Origin: Pelomonas sp. V22
GTDB lineage: Bacteria > Pseudomonadota > Gammaproteobacteria > Burkholderiales > Burkholderiaceae_C
Assembly: GCF_030014915.1 (NCBI RefSeq)
Contig: NZ_JAGIXS010000001.1
Coordinates: 248,001-312,000 of the forward strand
DNA: 64,000 bases
Direction: 5' to 3'
Positions 1 to 7,497 of this stretch are shown here, piece after piece. A model generated the notes under the pieces. The model was not told where the DNA came from. It did not search any database and worked only from the letters and a program-made list of their open reading frames with translations. Position 1 is the first letter of the stretch; each line of letters starts with the position of its first letter. The position numbers and the translations under genes are program-made.

Positions 1-200
1 TTGATGTTCATCGCGTCCGAACCGCAGACGCCTTCGCGGCACGAGCGGCGGAACGACAGCGTGGGGTCAACCGCCTTCAGCTTGACCAGGGCATCGAGCA
101 GCATGCGTTCATGGCCATCCAGCTCGACCTCGAGGGTCTGCATGTAGGGCTTGGCATCCTTGTCCGGGTCGTAGCGGTAGATCTGGAAAGTGCGCTTCAT
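1..200 (-). CDS. sdhB: Succinate dehydrogenase iron-sulfur subunit, N-terminal part (cut by window edge)
   Basis: Carries electrons from the flavin of SdhA to the quinone site through three Fe-S clusters, on the cytoplasmic face of the inner membrane. Only the first 66 codons lie in the window. The start is the ATG at 200 ([15 protein letters not shown]). The first two ligands of the [2Fe-2S] cluster are visible in [14 protein letters not shown], right at the edge. It is the last visible gene of sdhC-sdhD-sdhA-sdhB and starts 12 bases after the sdhA stop, so it is almost certainly co-transcribed. Identity is secure from the motif and the order; the remaining two thirds lie outside the window. 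Confidence 0.95.
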   Translation of the reverse strand, partial: MKRTFQIYRYDPDKDAKPYMQTLEVELDGHERMLLDALVKLKAVDPTLSFRRSCREGVCGSDAMNI

Positions 201-212
201 TTCATCAATCCT

Positions 213-1988
213 TTAGAACGTCCGGACCTTCGGGGGCACCGATTCCACCGACAGCGGTTGCAGGTTCACCGGCTTGTAGTCGAGGCGGTTGCCTTCCGAG
301 TACCACAGCGTGTGCTTCATCCAGTTGGCGTCGTCGCGGTTCGGATAGTCGTTGTGCGCATGGGCGCCACGGCTTTCAGGGCGGGCGGCGGCCGAGATCA
401 TCGTGGCCTTGGCAGCCTCGATCAGGTTCTCGACTTCCAGGGCCTCGACTCGTTCGGTGTTGAAGACCTTGGACTTGTCCTTCAGGCCGATGCCACCAAC
501 TCGCTTGGCCACTTCAAGAATGTTCTTGACGCCTTCGTCCAGGCTGGCCTGCGTGCGGAACACGCCGGCATGCTTTTGCATGGTCGAGCGGATGTCGTTG
601 GCGACGTTCTGCGCGTACTCGCCGTTCGTACGGTTTTCCAGTGCAGACAGGCGAGCCAGCGTGCGGTCGGCGGCGTCCTTGGGCAGCGGCTTGTGGTTCT
701 TCGTCTTCAGGTTGAAGTCGACGATGTGGTTGCCGGCGGCACGACCAAACACGATCAGGTCCAGCAGCGAGTTGGTGCCCAGGCGGTTGGCGCCATGCAC
801 CGACACGCAGGAGCATTCGCCCACGGCATAGAGGCCGTTGATGATGTCGTTGTGCTTGCCGTTCTTCGGGATCACCACCTGGCCATGGATGTTGGTCGGG
901 ATGCCACCCATCTGGTAGTGGATGGTCGGCACCACAGGAATCGGCTCCTTGGTGATGTCGACGTTGGCGAAGTTGTGGCCGATCTCCAGCACCGAGGGCA
1001 GGCGCTTGGCGATGGTGTCGGCGCCCAGGTGGGTCATGTCGAGCAGCACGTAGTCCTTGTTGGGACCGCAGCCGCGACCTTCCTTGATTTCCTGGTCCAT
1101 CGAGCGCGAAACGAAGTCACGCGGTGCCAGGTCCTTCAGCGTCGGGGCATAGCGTTCCATGAATCGCTCGCCATTGGCGTTGCGCAGGATGGCGCCCTCG
1201 CCTCGGCAGCCTTCGGTCAGCAGCACGCCGGCACCGGCCACGCCGGTCGGGTGGAACTGCCAGAACTCCATGTCTTCCAGCGGGATGCCGGCACGCGCCG
1301 CCATGCCGAGGCCGTCGCCGGTGTTGATGAAGGCGTTGGTGGAGGCAGCAAAGATGCGGCCGGCGCCACCGGTGGCCATCAGCACGGTCTTGGCTTCGAG
1401 GATGTGGACCTCGCCGGTTTCCATTTCCAGCGCGGTCACGCCCACAGCGTCGCCATCAGCGTCACGGATGATGTCCAGCGCCATCCATTCGACGAAGAAC
1501 TGGGTGCGGGCCTTGACGTTCTGCTGGTACAGCGTGTGCAAGAGCGCGTGGCCGGTACGGTCCGCTGCGGCGCAGGCGCGCTGCACCGGCTTCTCGCCGT
1601 AGTTGGCCGTGTGGCCGCCGAACGGACGCTGGTAGATCGTGCCGTCCGGGTTGCGGTCAAACGGCATGCCGAAGTGCTCAAGCTCGTAGACGACCTTGGG
1701 TGCTTCGCGGCACATGTATTCGATGGCGTCCTGGTCGCCGAGCCAGTCGGAGCCCTTGACGGTGTCAAAGAAGTGATAGTGCCAGTTGTCCTCGCTCATG
1801 TTGCCGAGCGAGGCACCGATGCCACCTTGAGCCGCCACCGTGTGCGAGCGGGTCGGGAAGACCTTGGACAGCACGGCCACATTCAGGCCGGCCAGCGAGA
1901 GTTGCAGCGAGGCGCGCATGCCGGAACCACCGGCACCGACGATCACCACATCGAACTTGCGTTTCGCGAGGGTCGATCCAATTTGCAT
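213..1988 (-). CDS. sdhA: Succinate dehydrogenase flavoprotein subunit
   Basis: Oxidises succinate to fumarate and passes electrons to SdhB in respiratory complex II. 591 residues, the usual length. The Rossmann FAD site VVIVGAGGSGM is near residue 14. His49 in RSHTVAAQGG is the family's covalent FAD attachment residue. HGANRLGTNSLLD near residue 400 carries the substrate/catalytic arginine region. The chosen ATG at 1988 gives the normal N-terminus (MQIGSTLAKRKFD); the frame is open further upstream, but that extension lies over sdhD and resembles nothing. It starts 2 bases after the sdhD stop and ends 12 bases before sdhB, a tight operon. Confidence 0.98.
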   Translation of the reverse strand: MQIGSTLAKRKFDVVIVGAGGSGMRASLQLSLAGLNVAVLSKVFPTRSHTVAAQGGIGASLGNMSEDNWHYHFFDTVKGSDWLGDQDAIEYMCREAPKVVYELEHFGMPFDRNPDGTIYQRPFGGHTANYGEKPVQRACAAADRTGHALLHTLYQQNVKARTQFFVEWMALDIIRDADGDAVGVTALEMETGEVHILEAKTVLMATGGAGRIFAASTNAFINTGDGLGMAARAGIPLEDMEFWQFHPTGVAGAGVLLTEGCRGEGAILRNANGERFMERYAPTLKDLAPRDFVSRSMDQEIKEGRGCGPNKDYVLLDMTHLGADTIAKRLPSVLEIGHNFANVDITKEPIPVVPTIHYQMGGIPTNIHGQVVIPKNGKHNDIINGLYAVGECSCVSVHGANRLGTNSLLDLIVFGRAAGNHIVDFNLKTKNHKPLPKDAADRTLARLSALENRTNGEYAQNVANDIRSTMQKHAGVFRTQASLDEGVKNILEVAKRVGGIGLKDKSKVFNTERVEALEVENLIEAAKATMISAAARPESRGAHAHNDYPNRDDANWMKHTLWYSEGNRLDYKPVNLQPLSVESVPPKVRTF

Positions 1989-1990
1989 TT

Positions 1991-2350
1991 TCAAAGTCTC
2001 CACAGCACTTGGATCGCCCAGCCGGCGCAACCCACCAGCCAAACCAGGGTGAAGATGTGCAGCGCGAGGCGCACACCGACCGGCTTGACGTAATCCATCC
2101 AGATATCGCGCATGCCGACCCAGGCGTGGTACGCCAACGAGACGATCAGAGCGAAGGTAATGACCTTCATCCACTGCTGGCTGAAGATGCCTGCCCAGCG
2201 GTCATAGCCCAGCGGGCCCGGCAGCAGGATCTGCACCAGCAGCACGATGGTGAACAGGGCCATCAGGAGCGCCGTGACGCGCTGGGCCAGCCAGTCACGC
2301 AGGCCATAGCTCGCGCCGGTGACGACGCGCTTGGAACCAAAAGTTGTCAT
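1991..2350 (-). CDS. sdhD: Succinate dehydrogenase membrane anchor subunit
   Basis: Small hydrophobic anchor that, with SdhC, binds heme b and ubiquinone and holds SdhAB on the inner membrane. 119 residues with three membrane segments (about 26-44, 60-80 and 92-115). SLAYHAWVGMRDIWMDYV contains the usual heme-ligand histidine and conserved Asp/Tyr of the quinone region. It lies 31 bases after sdhC and 2 bases before sdhA. The D-subunit call rests on the YHAWVGMRDIWMDY signature and position. Confidence 0.95.
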   Translation of the reverse strand: MTTFGSKRVVTGASYGLRDWLAQRVTALLMALFTIVLLVQILLPGPLGYDRWAGIFSQQWMKVITFALIVSLAYHAWVGMRDIWMDYVKPVGVRLALHIFTLVWLVGCAGWAIQVLWRL

Positions 2351-2381
2351 TGTGTTTTGCCTCGCGAATGCTGGGTGGCCA

Positions 2382-2804
2382 TCAGTACAGGCCGAATAGC
2401 TTGGCGCCCAGGGCAGCGGTGAGCAGCAGGCTCAGGGCCAGCGTGAAGACCGCCGAGCTGCGGCCGAACTCCTTGGTGACGCTGTGCGTGGCGTCCATGT
2501 AGAGATGGCGCACGCCGGCGATGAAGTGGTGCAGGTAGCTCCAGATCAGGGCGAGGACGGCGAGCTTCACAAACCAGGCCGGCACAAAGCCGATGCCGCC
2601 GACGAAGGCGTTGGTGAAGGCGTCATAGGAAATTTCAGACGTGAGGCTGGTGTCGAACATCCAGATCACGAAGGGCAGCAGCATGAACATCAAGAGGCCG
2701 CTGGCCCGGTGCAGGATGGACACGTAGCCGGCGAGCGGCAGGCGGTACTGCAAGGCGTCGATCAGACGCATCGTTCCCGGTCTTTGTTTTGGAGTAGCAG
2801 CCAT
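2382..2804 (-). CDS. sdhC: Succinate dehydrogenase cytochrome b556 subunit
   Basis: Second membrane anchor of complex II. 140 residues, three membrane segments. SILHRASGLLMF (about residues 29-40) is the SdhC quinone-site signature, and LHHFIAGVRHLYMD carries the heme histidine. The start is the ATG at 2804, preceded by a good ribosome site (AGAAGG); 18 further in-frame upstream codons lack one. First gene of the sdh operon, downstream of the GntR regulator with a 105-base gap that must hold the promoter. Confidence 0.96.
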   Translation of the reverse strand: MAATPKQRPGTMRLIDALQYRLPLAGYVSILHRASGLLMFMLLPFVIWMFDTSLTSEISYDAFTNAFVGGIGFVPAWFVKLAVLALIWSYLHHFIAGVRHLYMDATHSVTKEFGRSSAVFTLALSLLLTAALGAKLFGLY

Positions 2805-2909
2805 GCTGTTGCCTTCTTTGTAATTCGAATGAAACCCAAGGATTTTATTGCAACGCAACAGGGCTCCGACCCGCTTGGGGCGTGTTGCGTACCTGATGAA
2901 TACCGAGGG

Positions 2910-3695
2910 TCAATTCAAGTCGTTGCGATAAAAGTGCGTTGAAGTGTTGTACAAGCCGCGCCGCAGTTCCACGGGCTTGTCGCCATAGGTGAAAGAGAGC
3001 CTCTCGACACTGAGCAAAGGCGTGCCGACAGCCACCTGCAAGAGCGCCGCCGACTCCTCATCGGCCGCCACCGCCTTGACCTTCTCCTGCGCACGGATCA
3101 TGTGCACGCCGAACTCCGTCTCGAACAGGCCGTAGAACGGCCCGCGATGCTTGTTCAAGCGCTCGGTGGTCAAGCCCTTGAACAAATCACCGGGCAGCCA
3201 GATGTCGTCCAGCACCACCGGCCTGTCCTTGCCGTGCAGCAAACGGCGCACTTCCACCATGGGGTCGCCCGCACGCATCTGAAGCTGCTTGGCAATCCAG
3301 GCCGGCGCACGCTGGCGTTTGCAGTCCAGCAACTGGCGCCCCAGGCCCGGCTCCTGACCTTCATCAGGCATCAGGCGCAGGAAGCGGTACTGCTGCTGCT
3401 GCTCGGCATGGGTGGCGACAAAGGTGCCGCGCCCTTGCCGGCGCACGAGCAGATTCTCGGCCGCGAGTTCGTCAATAGCCTTACGCACCGTGCCCTGGCT
3501 GACGCCGTAGCGCTGGGCCAGTTCGATCTCGCTCGGGATGCCCTCGCCGGCCTTCCACTCGCCGCCCTGCAGACCGGCGATCAAGAGGCTCTTGATCTGG
3601 CGATAGAGGGGGCTGAACGAAGGGCCGGCATCGACCGGGCTCGATGCGCTGGCTGGTGCAGATGTGGACAGGGGCTCGCGCGGCATGGCCGGCAT
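2910..3695 (-). CDS. GntR-family regulator, HutC subfamily, next to sdh and mdh
   Basis: DNA-binding repressor or activator, probably of the neighbouring TCA genes. The N-terminal winged helix ([20 protein letters not shown], then [17 protein letters not shown]) is classic GntR. The C-terminal two thirds, ending [19 protein letters not shown], is a UTRA ligand domain, which defines the HutC subfamily. It sits between sdhC (same strand) and mdh (divergent), the usual position of this regulator in Burkholderiales. The ligand is unknown; a TCA intermediate is plausible. The start is uncertain: ATGs at 3740, 3695 and 3686 are in frame and none has a convincing ribosome site. 3695 is chosen because 3740 would lie inside a possible operator dyad. 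Confidence 0.88.
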   Translation of the reverse strand: MPAMPREPLSTSAPASASSPVDAGPSFSPLYRQIKSLLIAGLQGGEWKAGEGIPSEIELAQRYGVSQGTVRKAIDELAAENLLVRRQGRGTFVATHAEQQQQYRFLRLMPDEGQEPGLGRQLLDCKRQRAPAWIAKQLQMRAGDPMVEVRRLLHGKDRPVVLDDIWLPGDLFKGLTTERLNKHRGPFYGLFETEFGVHMIRAQEKVKAVAADEESAALLQVAVGTPLLSVERLSFTYGDKPVELRRGLYNTSTHFYRNDLN

Positions 3696-3739
3696 TCGAG
3701 CAGAAACCCTGAGTCCCGTCCACCCTCTGATGCCTGACA

Positions 3740-3786
3740 TCTTCTATAAGACACAAGAGTGTGGGATTTGTGCGATGCAGCACAAA
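3740..3786. promoter_or_regulatory. Dyads in the gntR-mdh divergent region (candidate operators)
   Basis: Two inverted repeats lie between the regulator and mdh. At 3767-3786 the arms TTTGTGC and GCACAAA are perfect, separated by six bases. At 3740-3751 TCTT and AAGA flank four bases. A third small dyad, ACAC-N4-GTGT, is at 3751-3762. Symmetric sites beside a GntR gene are typical autoregulatory operators. That this GntR protein binds them is inference. Confidence 0.45.
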
Positions 3787-3954
3787 GAATCGGTACGCAA
3801 GATCGCTTATCCGGCCGCGTCGACTACGGGAATGCCCGGACTCTGGCCTACACTTTGCGACTGCCCCACCGGCAGCCGGCCGCGCAGAACGCTGACGCCG
3901 CCCAAGCTCGCCACCCGAACAGATTTTCATTTCCAACCTTTCGGAGAGAGTCCC

Positions 3955-4941
3955 ATGAGCAAGAACCCCGTTCGCGTCGCCGTCACCGGCGCCGCCGGCC
4001 AGATCGGCTATGCCCTGCTGTTCCGCATTGCTTCCGGCGAGATGCTGGGCAAGGACCAGCCGGTGATCCTGCAACTGCTGGAAATCCCCGACGAGAAGGC
4101 CCAGAACGCGCTCAAGGGCGTGATCATGGAACTGGAAGACTGCGCCTTCCCGCTGCTGGCCGGCATCGAAGCCCACAGCGACCCGATGCAAGCCTTCAAG
4201 GACACCGACTACGCCCTGCTGGTCGGCTCGCGTCCTCGCGGCCCGGGCATGGAGCGCGCTGAGCTGCTCGCCATCAACGGCGCCATCTTCACGACGCAAG
4301 GCAAGGCCCTGAACGCCGTCGCTTCGCGCAACGTCAAGGTGCTGGTGGTCGGCAACCCGGCCAACACCAATGCCTACATCGCCATGAAGTCGGCCCCGGA
4401 CCTGCCGGCCAAGAACTTCACCGCCATGCTGCGCCTGGACCACAACCGCGCCGCTTCGCAACTGGCCGCCAAGACCGGCAAGGCCGTGGCCGACATCGAG
4501 AAGCTGACCGTCTGGGGCAACCATTCGCCGACGATGTATGCCGACTACCGCTTCGCCACCATCGGCGGCGCCTCGGTCAAGGCCATGATCAACGACGAAA
4601 CCTGGAACCGCGAAACCTTCCTGCCGACCGTGGGCAAGCGCGGCGCCGCCATCATTGCCGCCCGCGGCCTGTCGTCGGCCGCCTCGGCTGCCAACGCCGC
4701 CATCGACCACATGCGCGACTGGGCCCTGGGCACCAACGGCAAGTGGGTCACGATGGGCATCCCGTCAGATGGCTCGTACGGCATCCCCAAGGAAGTCATG
4801 TTCGGCTACCCGGTCACCTGCGAAGGTGGCGAGTACAAGATCGTCCAGGGCCTGGAGATCGATGCCTTCTCGCAAGAGTGCATCAACAAGACCCTGAAGG
4901 AACTGACGGACGAGCAGGACGGCGTCAAGCATCTGCTGTAA
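3955..4941 (+). CDS. mdh: Malate dehydrogenase (NAD-dependent)
   Basis: Cytoplasmic interconversion of malate and oxaloacetate. 328 residues, the length of the proteobacterial/cytosolic-type enzyme. The NAD-binding loop is [16 protein letters not shown] (about residues 9-24). Arg residues of the mobile loop are in [14 protein letters not shown], followed by GNPANTNAY. The catalytic pair is seen as LDHNRA (about 160-165) and the WGNHSP histidine (about 185). The start ATG at 3955 has GGAGAGAG seven bases upstream; the frame is open back to about 3664, but that stretch is the regulatory region. Divergent from gntR-sdhCDAB and closed by an intrinsic terminator, so it is probably monocistronic. 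Confidence 0.98.
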   Translation: MSKNPVRVAVTGAAGQIGYALLFRIASGEMLGKDQPVILQLLEIPDEKAQNALKGVIMELEDCAFPLLAGIEAHSDPMQAFKDTDYALLVGSRPRGPGMERAELLAINGAIFTTQGKALNAVASRNVKVLVVGNPANTNAYIAMKSAPDLPAKNFTAMLRLDHNRAASQLAAKTGKAVADIEKLTVWGNHSPTMYADYRFATIGGASVKAMINDETWNRETFLPTVGKRGAAIIAARGLSSAASAANAAIDHMRDWALGTNGKWVTMGIPSDGSYGIPKEVMFGYPVTCEGGEYKIVQGLEIDAFSQECINKTLKELTDEQDGVKHLL

Positions 4942-4965
4942 TCGACTCGCCAACTCGGCAAGCTC

Positions 4966-4993
4966 AAAGGGTCGGCACATGCCGGCCCTTTTT
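4966..4993 (+). terminator. Intrinsic terminator after mdh
   Basis: GGGTCGGCA and TGCCGGCCC form a nine-pair stem (one G-T wobble) around a two-base CA, so the loop must open slightly. A run of T follows and A precedes it. It lies 25 bases after the mdh stop and 17 bases before the CitE-like gene. Confidence 0.85.
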
Positions 4994-5009
4994 ATTTCCG
5001 CACCACCGA

Positions 5010-6005
5010 ATGACCGCAGCCCTCCATCCCCGCCAGGCCCTGTTCGAAGAAGGCGATGCCGCCACCCTGCTACCCGTGGTCGACCACTACTGCGGTGTCG
5101 AGGCACGCATGCGCAAGAGCCTGGAGCTGCAGGCGCAGATGGGACCGGTGTTTGACATCACGCTGGACTGCGAAGACGGCGCCCCCATCGGCGGCGAGGT
5201 CGAGCATGCCGCCCTGGTGGCCGAGCTCTTGAACAGCCCGCTGAACCAGCATGGCCGGGTTGGCGCACGCGTGCATCCGCTGGACCATGCCTCGTTCGAG
5301 GCCGACGTGGACGCCTTGATCAGCCAGGCCGGCGCCCAGCTCGCCTACCTGATGGTGCCCAAGCCGCGCGCCGCCGCCGAGGTGGCCAAGGCCGTCGACT
5401 TCATCGATGGCTGTTGCGTGCGGCATGGCGTCAAGCAGCCGCCAGTTCACACGCTGATTGAAACCCATGGCGCCCTGCGCGAGGTGCAGCAGATTGCCGC
5501 CCATCCGCGCATCGAGTCCCTATCTTTCGGGCTGATGGATTTCGTCTCCGCCCATCGCGGTGCCATCCCCCGCAGCGGCCTCACGGTGCAGGGCCAGTTC
5601 AGCCATCCGCTGGTGGTCCGCGCCAAGCTCGAGATCGCGGCGGCGGCGCATGCGCATGCCAAGACGCCGTCGCACTGCGTGGTCACCGAATTCAAGAACG
5701 CTGCCGCGCTGCAGGAGGCAGCCACCCGAGCCGCGCGCGAGTTCGGCTACACGCGGATGTGGAGCATTCACCCGAACCAGATCCAGCCCATCATCGACGC
5801 CTTCGCGCCGAGCAGCGCCGAGATCGACGAGGCGGTCGAGATCCTGCATGCCGCGCAGGCCGCCCACTGGGCGCCGATCCAGCATCGCGACACCCTGCAC
5901 GACCGCGCCAGCTACCGCTTCTTCTGGCATCTGTTGCAGCGCGCCCATGGCACCGGCCAGCCGCTGCCGGTCGAAGCACGCCAGGCCTGGTTCGGGACGA
6001 CCTGA
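5010..6005 (+). CDS. CitE-like HpcH/HpaI family CoA-ester lyase
   Basis: 331-residue TIM-barrel protein of the citrate-lyase-beta / malyl-CoA lyase family. DITLDCEDGAPIGG is the family metal-binding DxEDG-type motif (about residues 46-59). RVGARVHPLDH supplies the CoA/substrate arginine region, and LIETHGALREV holds the second metal-binding glutamate. MWSIHPNQIQPI near the C-terminus is the usual final motif. Citrate lyase alpha and gamma subunits are absent, so it is not part of a citrate lyase; a malyl-, citramalyl- or methylmalyl-CoA lyase/thioesterase role is more likely. The start ATG at 5010 has no obvious ribosome site. It lies between mdh and acnB, which suggests central carbon metabolism. 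Confidence 0.85.
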   Translation: MTAALHPRQALFEEGDAATLLPVVDHYCGVEARMRKSLELQAQMGPVFDITLDCEDGAPIGGEVEHAALVAELLNSPLNQHGRVGARVHPLDHASFEADVDALISQAGAQLAYLMVPKPRAAAEVAKAVDFIDGCCVRHGVKQPPVHTLIETHGALREVQQIAAHPRIESLSFGLMDFVSAHRGAIPRSGLTVQGQFSHPLVVRAKLEIAAAAHAHAKTPSHCVVTEFKNAAALQEAATRAAREFGYTRMWSIHPNQIQPIIDAFAPSSAEIDEAVEILHAAQAAHWAPIQHRDTLHDRASYRFFWHLLQRAHGTGQPLPVEARQAWFGTT

Positions 6006-6120
6006 TACATCGCTTACCGCCGCACCGTTTGTCGCCCATCCCGGCTTCGCTATGCTGGCAAACGCTAGGCCAGGCACCCAGCTGGCGCATCGACAATCGC
6101 CACAACTTCCAGCTGTACCC

Positions 6121-6669
6121 ATGAACATCAAGCTTCGCGTCCTGAGCCCCCTTTCCTTCTGCCTGCTCGCCAGCTTCGGTCTGGTGAGCACAGCCAGCGC
6201 CGCCGCTGCCGTCGAGAAGGTCAAGCCGGTCAACCGCCTGGTCGCCAAGGCCAAGCCGCAAACCGCCGTGGCACCGTTGCCGCCGGATGAGCCTGCTGTC
6301 CTGAGCGAAGAACAAATGGCCGTGGCACCGCGCGTCCACCATGGCGACGTGCCCTGCGAGTTCAATCAGAAGGTCAGCATCACGCCCAACCCGGACCAGC
6401 CCGGCCGCTTCCATCTGCGCTTCGGCAAGATGGTCTACAACATGGCGCCCGAGCCCACCACCACCGGCGCCGTGCGCCTTGAAGACAAGAAGGCCGGCGT
6501 GGTCTGGCTGCAGATCCCGACCAAGTCCATGCTGATGAACAGCAAGATCGGCCAGCGCATGGTCGATGCCTGCGTGCATCCGGCCCAGATGGCCCAGGTG
6601 GCAGCACCCGCTCCGGCCGATGCCGGCATCGGCATCGCCCCGGCAGCGCCCGGCACGGCCAGCCGCTGA
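6121..6669 (+). CDS. Small secreted protein of unknown function
   Basis: 182 residues. MNIKLRVLSPLSFCLLASFGLVSTASAAAA (residues 1-30, shown here only as the signal region) ends in a typical cleavage site at AxA, so the protein is probably periplasmic. A Lys/Pro/Val-rich linker (about 31-75) is followed by a compact region with one Cys near each end (DVPCEFNQ and VDACVHP), which could form a disulfide. The tail is Ala/Pro rich. No enzyme motif is seen. It is followed by a strong terminator and separated from the CitE-like gene by 115 bases, so it is probably a single transcription unit. Confidence 0.72.
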   Translation: MNIKLRVLSPLSFCLLASFGLVSTASAAAAVEKVKPVNRLVAKAKPQTAVAPLPPDEPAVLSEEQMAVAPRVHHGDVPCEFNQKVSITPNPDQPGRFHLRFGKMVYNMAPEPTTTGAVRLEDKKAGVVWLQIPTKSMLMNSKIGQRMVDACVHPAQMAQVAAPAPADAGIGIAPAAPGTASR

Positions 6670-6689
6670 ATCCCCACCGCTTTGTCCAC

Positions 6690-6714
6690 GAAGGGAGGCT
6701 ACAGGCCTCCCTTT
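6690..6714 (+). terminator. Intrinsic terminator after the small secreted protein
   Basis: AAGGGAGGC and GCCTCCCTT form a perfect nine-pair stem with a five-base loop, ending in a short T run. It separates the upstream gene from the vapBC promoter. Confidence 0.85.
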
Positions 6715-6725
6715 CTCATGGTCTC

Positions 6726-6768
6726 TCGACATTCCGCCCATTGAAGTATGTAGAATCAATGCATACTT
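6726..6768 (+). promoter_or_regulatory. vapBC promoter with inverted-repeat operator
   Basis: A perfect inverted repeat, AAGTATG at 6744-6750 and CATACTT at 6762-6768 with eleven bases between, lies 28 bases before vapB. TAGAAT at 6751-6756 sits between the arms and fits a -10 box; TCGACA at 6726-6731 fits a -35 box with a long 19-base spacer. A further CATAC follows at 6776. VapB-family antitoxins commonly bind such palindromes over their own promoter. The dyad is seen; its role is inferred. Confidence 0.6.
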
Positions 6769-6795
6769 TCATCGTCATACTCGACGGAGCCCAGC

Positions 6796-7059
6796 ATGGA
6801 AGCCACAGTTGCTGAACGCGGCCAGATCACCCTGCCCAAGGCGGTGCGTGATGCCCTGGGCCTGACCAAGGGCACGACGCTCAAGGTCGAGCTCGAAGGC
6901 GGGCGCATCATCCTGCGCAAGAACGTGGACGACGCCCTGCAGAAGCTGCGCGGCCGCTTCAAGCTGGCGGAAGGTTTCAAGAGCACCGACGAAGCCATGC
7001 GCGCCCTGCGCGGCCGCGCCCCTGGCGATCCCTACCCGCCTCCGAGCGAAGACGCATGA
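6796..7059 (+). CDS. vapB: VapB-type antitoxin, AbrB/MazE fold
   Basis: 87 residues. The N-terminal swapped-hairpin AbrB domain is clear: VAERGQITLPKAVRDALGL followed by KGTTLKVELEGGRIIL. The C-terminal half is charged and flexible, the usual toxin-binding part. It would neutralise the PIN toxin encoded next and repress the shared promoter through the palindrome upstream. Its stop overlaps the vapC start by four bases (ATGA), a sign of translational coupling. Confidence 0.88.
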   Translation: MEATVAERGQITLPKAVRDALGLTKGTTLKVELEGGRIILRKNVDDALQKLRGRFKLAEGFKSTDEAMRALRGRAPGDPYPPPSEDA

Positions 7060-7463
7060 TCGCGGTCGATTCCTCCGTGCTGATCGACGTGCTCACCGGC
7101 GATACTGAATTCGGCGAAGCCTCGGCGGTCGTGCTCGCGCAGGCGCTGGGCGAAGGTGATGTCGTCATCAGCGAAGCAGTGGTGGCCGAAATCCAGACCG
7201 TGCTGGACACCCGCGAGACCGTGATGGATGCGCTCAATGAATTCGGCATCCGCTTCGAACCCATCCAGGAAGCCGCCGCCGTGCGTGCCGGCCACATGCA
7301 ACGCCGTTACCGCGACCGCGGTGGCAAGCGCGAGCGCGTCGTGGCAGATTTCCTGATCGGCGCGCACGCACTGCTGCAATGCAAGGCGCTGATCACCCGC
7401 GATGAAGGATTCTTCCGCGATTACTACAAGGGACTGAAGCTGATCGTGCCTCAGCCCCTTTGA
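7056..7463 (+). CDS. vapC: VapC-type PIN-domain toxin
   Basis: 135-residue PIN-domain ribonuclease. The acidic metal-binding residues are visible: Asp5 in [11 protein letters not shown], Glu in ISEAVVAEI, Asp in [12 protein letters not shown] and the [12 protein letters not shown]-terminal motif. Family members cut tRNA or rRNA when freed from the antitoxin. The start overlaps vapB by four bases. The next gene, acnB, begins only 34 bases after the stop with no terminator between. Confidence 0.9.
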   Translation: MIAVDSSVLIDVLTGDTEFGEASAVVLAQALGEGDVVISEAVVAEIQTVLDTRETVMDALNEFGIRFEPIQEAAAVRAGHMQRRYRDRGGKRERVVADFLIGAHALLQCKALITRDEGFFRDYYKGLKLIVPQPL

Positions 7464-7497
7464 TCCCCGACAACCCAAGCCCCTCCCAGGAGAAGTC

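Noticed and set aside
111-2093. A 660-codon plus-strand frame over sdhA
   Set aside because: Shadow of sdhA; no recognisable domain.
6121-6669. Small secreted protein as a possible PEP-CTERM or toxin-immunity protein
   Set aside because: No PEP-CTERM tail and no toxin motif; left as unknown.
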